Assembly: GCA_002793835.1 (NCBI GenBank)
Contig: PFDW01000074.1
Span: 1 to 12,346, forward strand
Direction of reading: 5' to 3'
DNA from: Candidatus Portnoybacteria bacterium CG10_big_fil_rev_8_21_14_0_10_36_7
GTDB lineage: Bacteria > Patescibacteriota > Minisyncoccia > Portnoybacterales > PFDW01
Length of the DNA: 12,346 nucleotides
Shown here: in pieces, positions 11,833 through 12,346 of the stretch
How the letters are laid out: each line of letters starts with the position of its first letter
Numbering within the stretch: position 1 is the first letter of the stretch
Made by a program: the position numbers and the translations under genes
Notes under the pieces: model-generated
The model's input: only the letters and a program-made list of their open reading frames with translations
Told to the model about the DNA's origin: nothing
Database searches by the model: none

Positions 11833-12346
11833 ATGATTAGAGATGAAATAAAAAAACTTATTGCCAGCGCCACTTACACAGACAAGGCTGATGTGGTTTT
11901 AGAGCACCATGATGATAAGGTTTTTGGAGATTATTCTTCTAATATAGCGATGCGTTTGGCGAGAGAGCAGAAGAAAAAGCCAATGGAAATCGCTGAAAAT
12001 ATAAAAAAAACAATTGTGGAGCTAAAAGTTGATTATATTGAAAAAATAGAAGTAGCTAATCCTGGGTATATAAACTTTTATTTATCTAAGGAATGTTTGC
12101 AGGGTCAGATTATTAAAATAATTGAGGAGAAAGAAAAATTCGGAGAATTATACGAAAAGAAGGAAAAAATTATGGTTGAGTATTCTCAGCCGAATACGCA
12201 TAAAGAGTTTCATATAGGCCACTTGAGAAATGTTTTTATTGGTTCAGCGTTGGTGGAGGTGCTTCGTAAGGCAAAGTATGATGTCGTTTCCGCTAATTAT
12301 ATTGGAGATACTGGATCACATATTGCTAAATGTTTGTGGGGTATTG
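11833..12346 (+). CDS. argS: Arginyl-tRNA synthetase, N-terminal part (cut by window end)
   Basis: The first 171 codons are present and the frame is open at the window edge. Residues 1-85 form the N-terminal additional domain typical of ArgRS (DYSSNIAMRLAREQKKKP, VANPGYINFYLS). The catalytic Rossmann fold begins with VEYSQPNTHKEFHIGHLRN, in which HIGH occupies residues 127-130, and continues with ANYIGDTGSHIAKCLWGI. The enzyme charges tRNA-Arg and is essential. The PNTHKEFHIGHLRN wording, in place of the more common NPTGPLHVGHLR, is familiar from Patescibacteria. The rest of the protein, including the anticodon-binding domain, lies outside the window. Confidence 0.95.
   Translation, partial: MIRDEIKKLIASATYTDKADVVLEHHDDKVFGDYSSNIAMRLAREQKKKPMEIAENIKKTIVELKVDYIEKIEVANPGYINFYLSKECLQGQIIKIIEEKEKFGELYEKKEKIMVEYSQPNTHKEFHIGHLRNVFIGSALVEVLRKAKYDVVSANYIGDTGSHIAKCLWGI

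Noticed and set aside
1..12346. UGA as a sense codon (Gracilibacteria/Absconditabacteria code)
   Set aside because: TGA is the natural end of the O-antigen-ligase-like, VanZ-like, infC and smpB genes, and none of the intact genes contains an internal TGA.
1..12346. CRISPR array, insertion sequence, transposase, prophage or integron parts
   Set aside because: I saw no regularly spaced direct repeats, no transposase or integrase motifs, and no terminal inverted repeats flanked by target duplications.

Overview
The window looks like chromosomal sequence from a Candidate Phyla Radiation (Patescibacteria) bacterium, probably of the Parcubacteria lineage. The grounds are the strong A+T bias, compact single-copy housekeeping genes, very short gaps, an ArgRS with the HIGH-region wording typical of that group, tandem CxxC zinc-ribbon proteins and a bacterial EndoQ-like nuclease. 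The standard code applies, since TGA is used as a true stop in several genes. The phylum call is by recognition of protein style, not by a search.

Left part (1-5907, all on +): an amino-acid permease and an O-antigen-ligase-like membrane protein form a two-gene operon. They are followed by single-gene units that each have their own promoter and usually a terminator: an unrecognised 135-aa protein, an EndoQ-type PHP nuclease, a tandem zinc-ribbon/RGG protein, and a PP-loop ATPase of the tRNA-thiolase type.

Middle (5990-9119, +): a secreted-protein gene broken by a frameshift and a stop codon; a family-X DNA polymerase whose polymerase half and PHP nuclease half lie in two frames joined at an A8 run; and a VanZ-like membrane protein ending inside a terminator that is shared with the opposite strand.

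Right part: on the minus strand, read from right to left, lie smpB, ssrA (tmRNA), infC, rpmI and rplT. This places the trans-translation pair directly ahead of the IF3/L35/L20 operon, with no visible terminator between tmRNA and infC. The tmRNA gene has a roughly 114-nt leader with strong, partly alternative hairpins, and it encodes a 19-residue tag ending in ALALA. infC appears to start at an AUU (or AUA) codon upstream of the first GTG. Beyond this, on +, are a small two-helix membrane protein in its own transcription unit and the first 171 codons of argS, cut by the window end.

Two styles of translation start coexist. Small or unknown genes have strong Shine-Dalgarno sites and real leaders. 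EndoQ and argS (and, less strictly, the PP-loop gene) have a -10 element so close to the ATG that the transcript would be leaderless or nearly so. EndoQ and PolX together suggest a repair route for deaminated or abasic DNA built on PHP nucleases.
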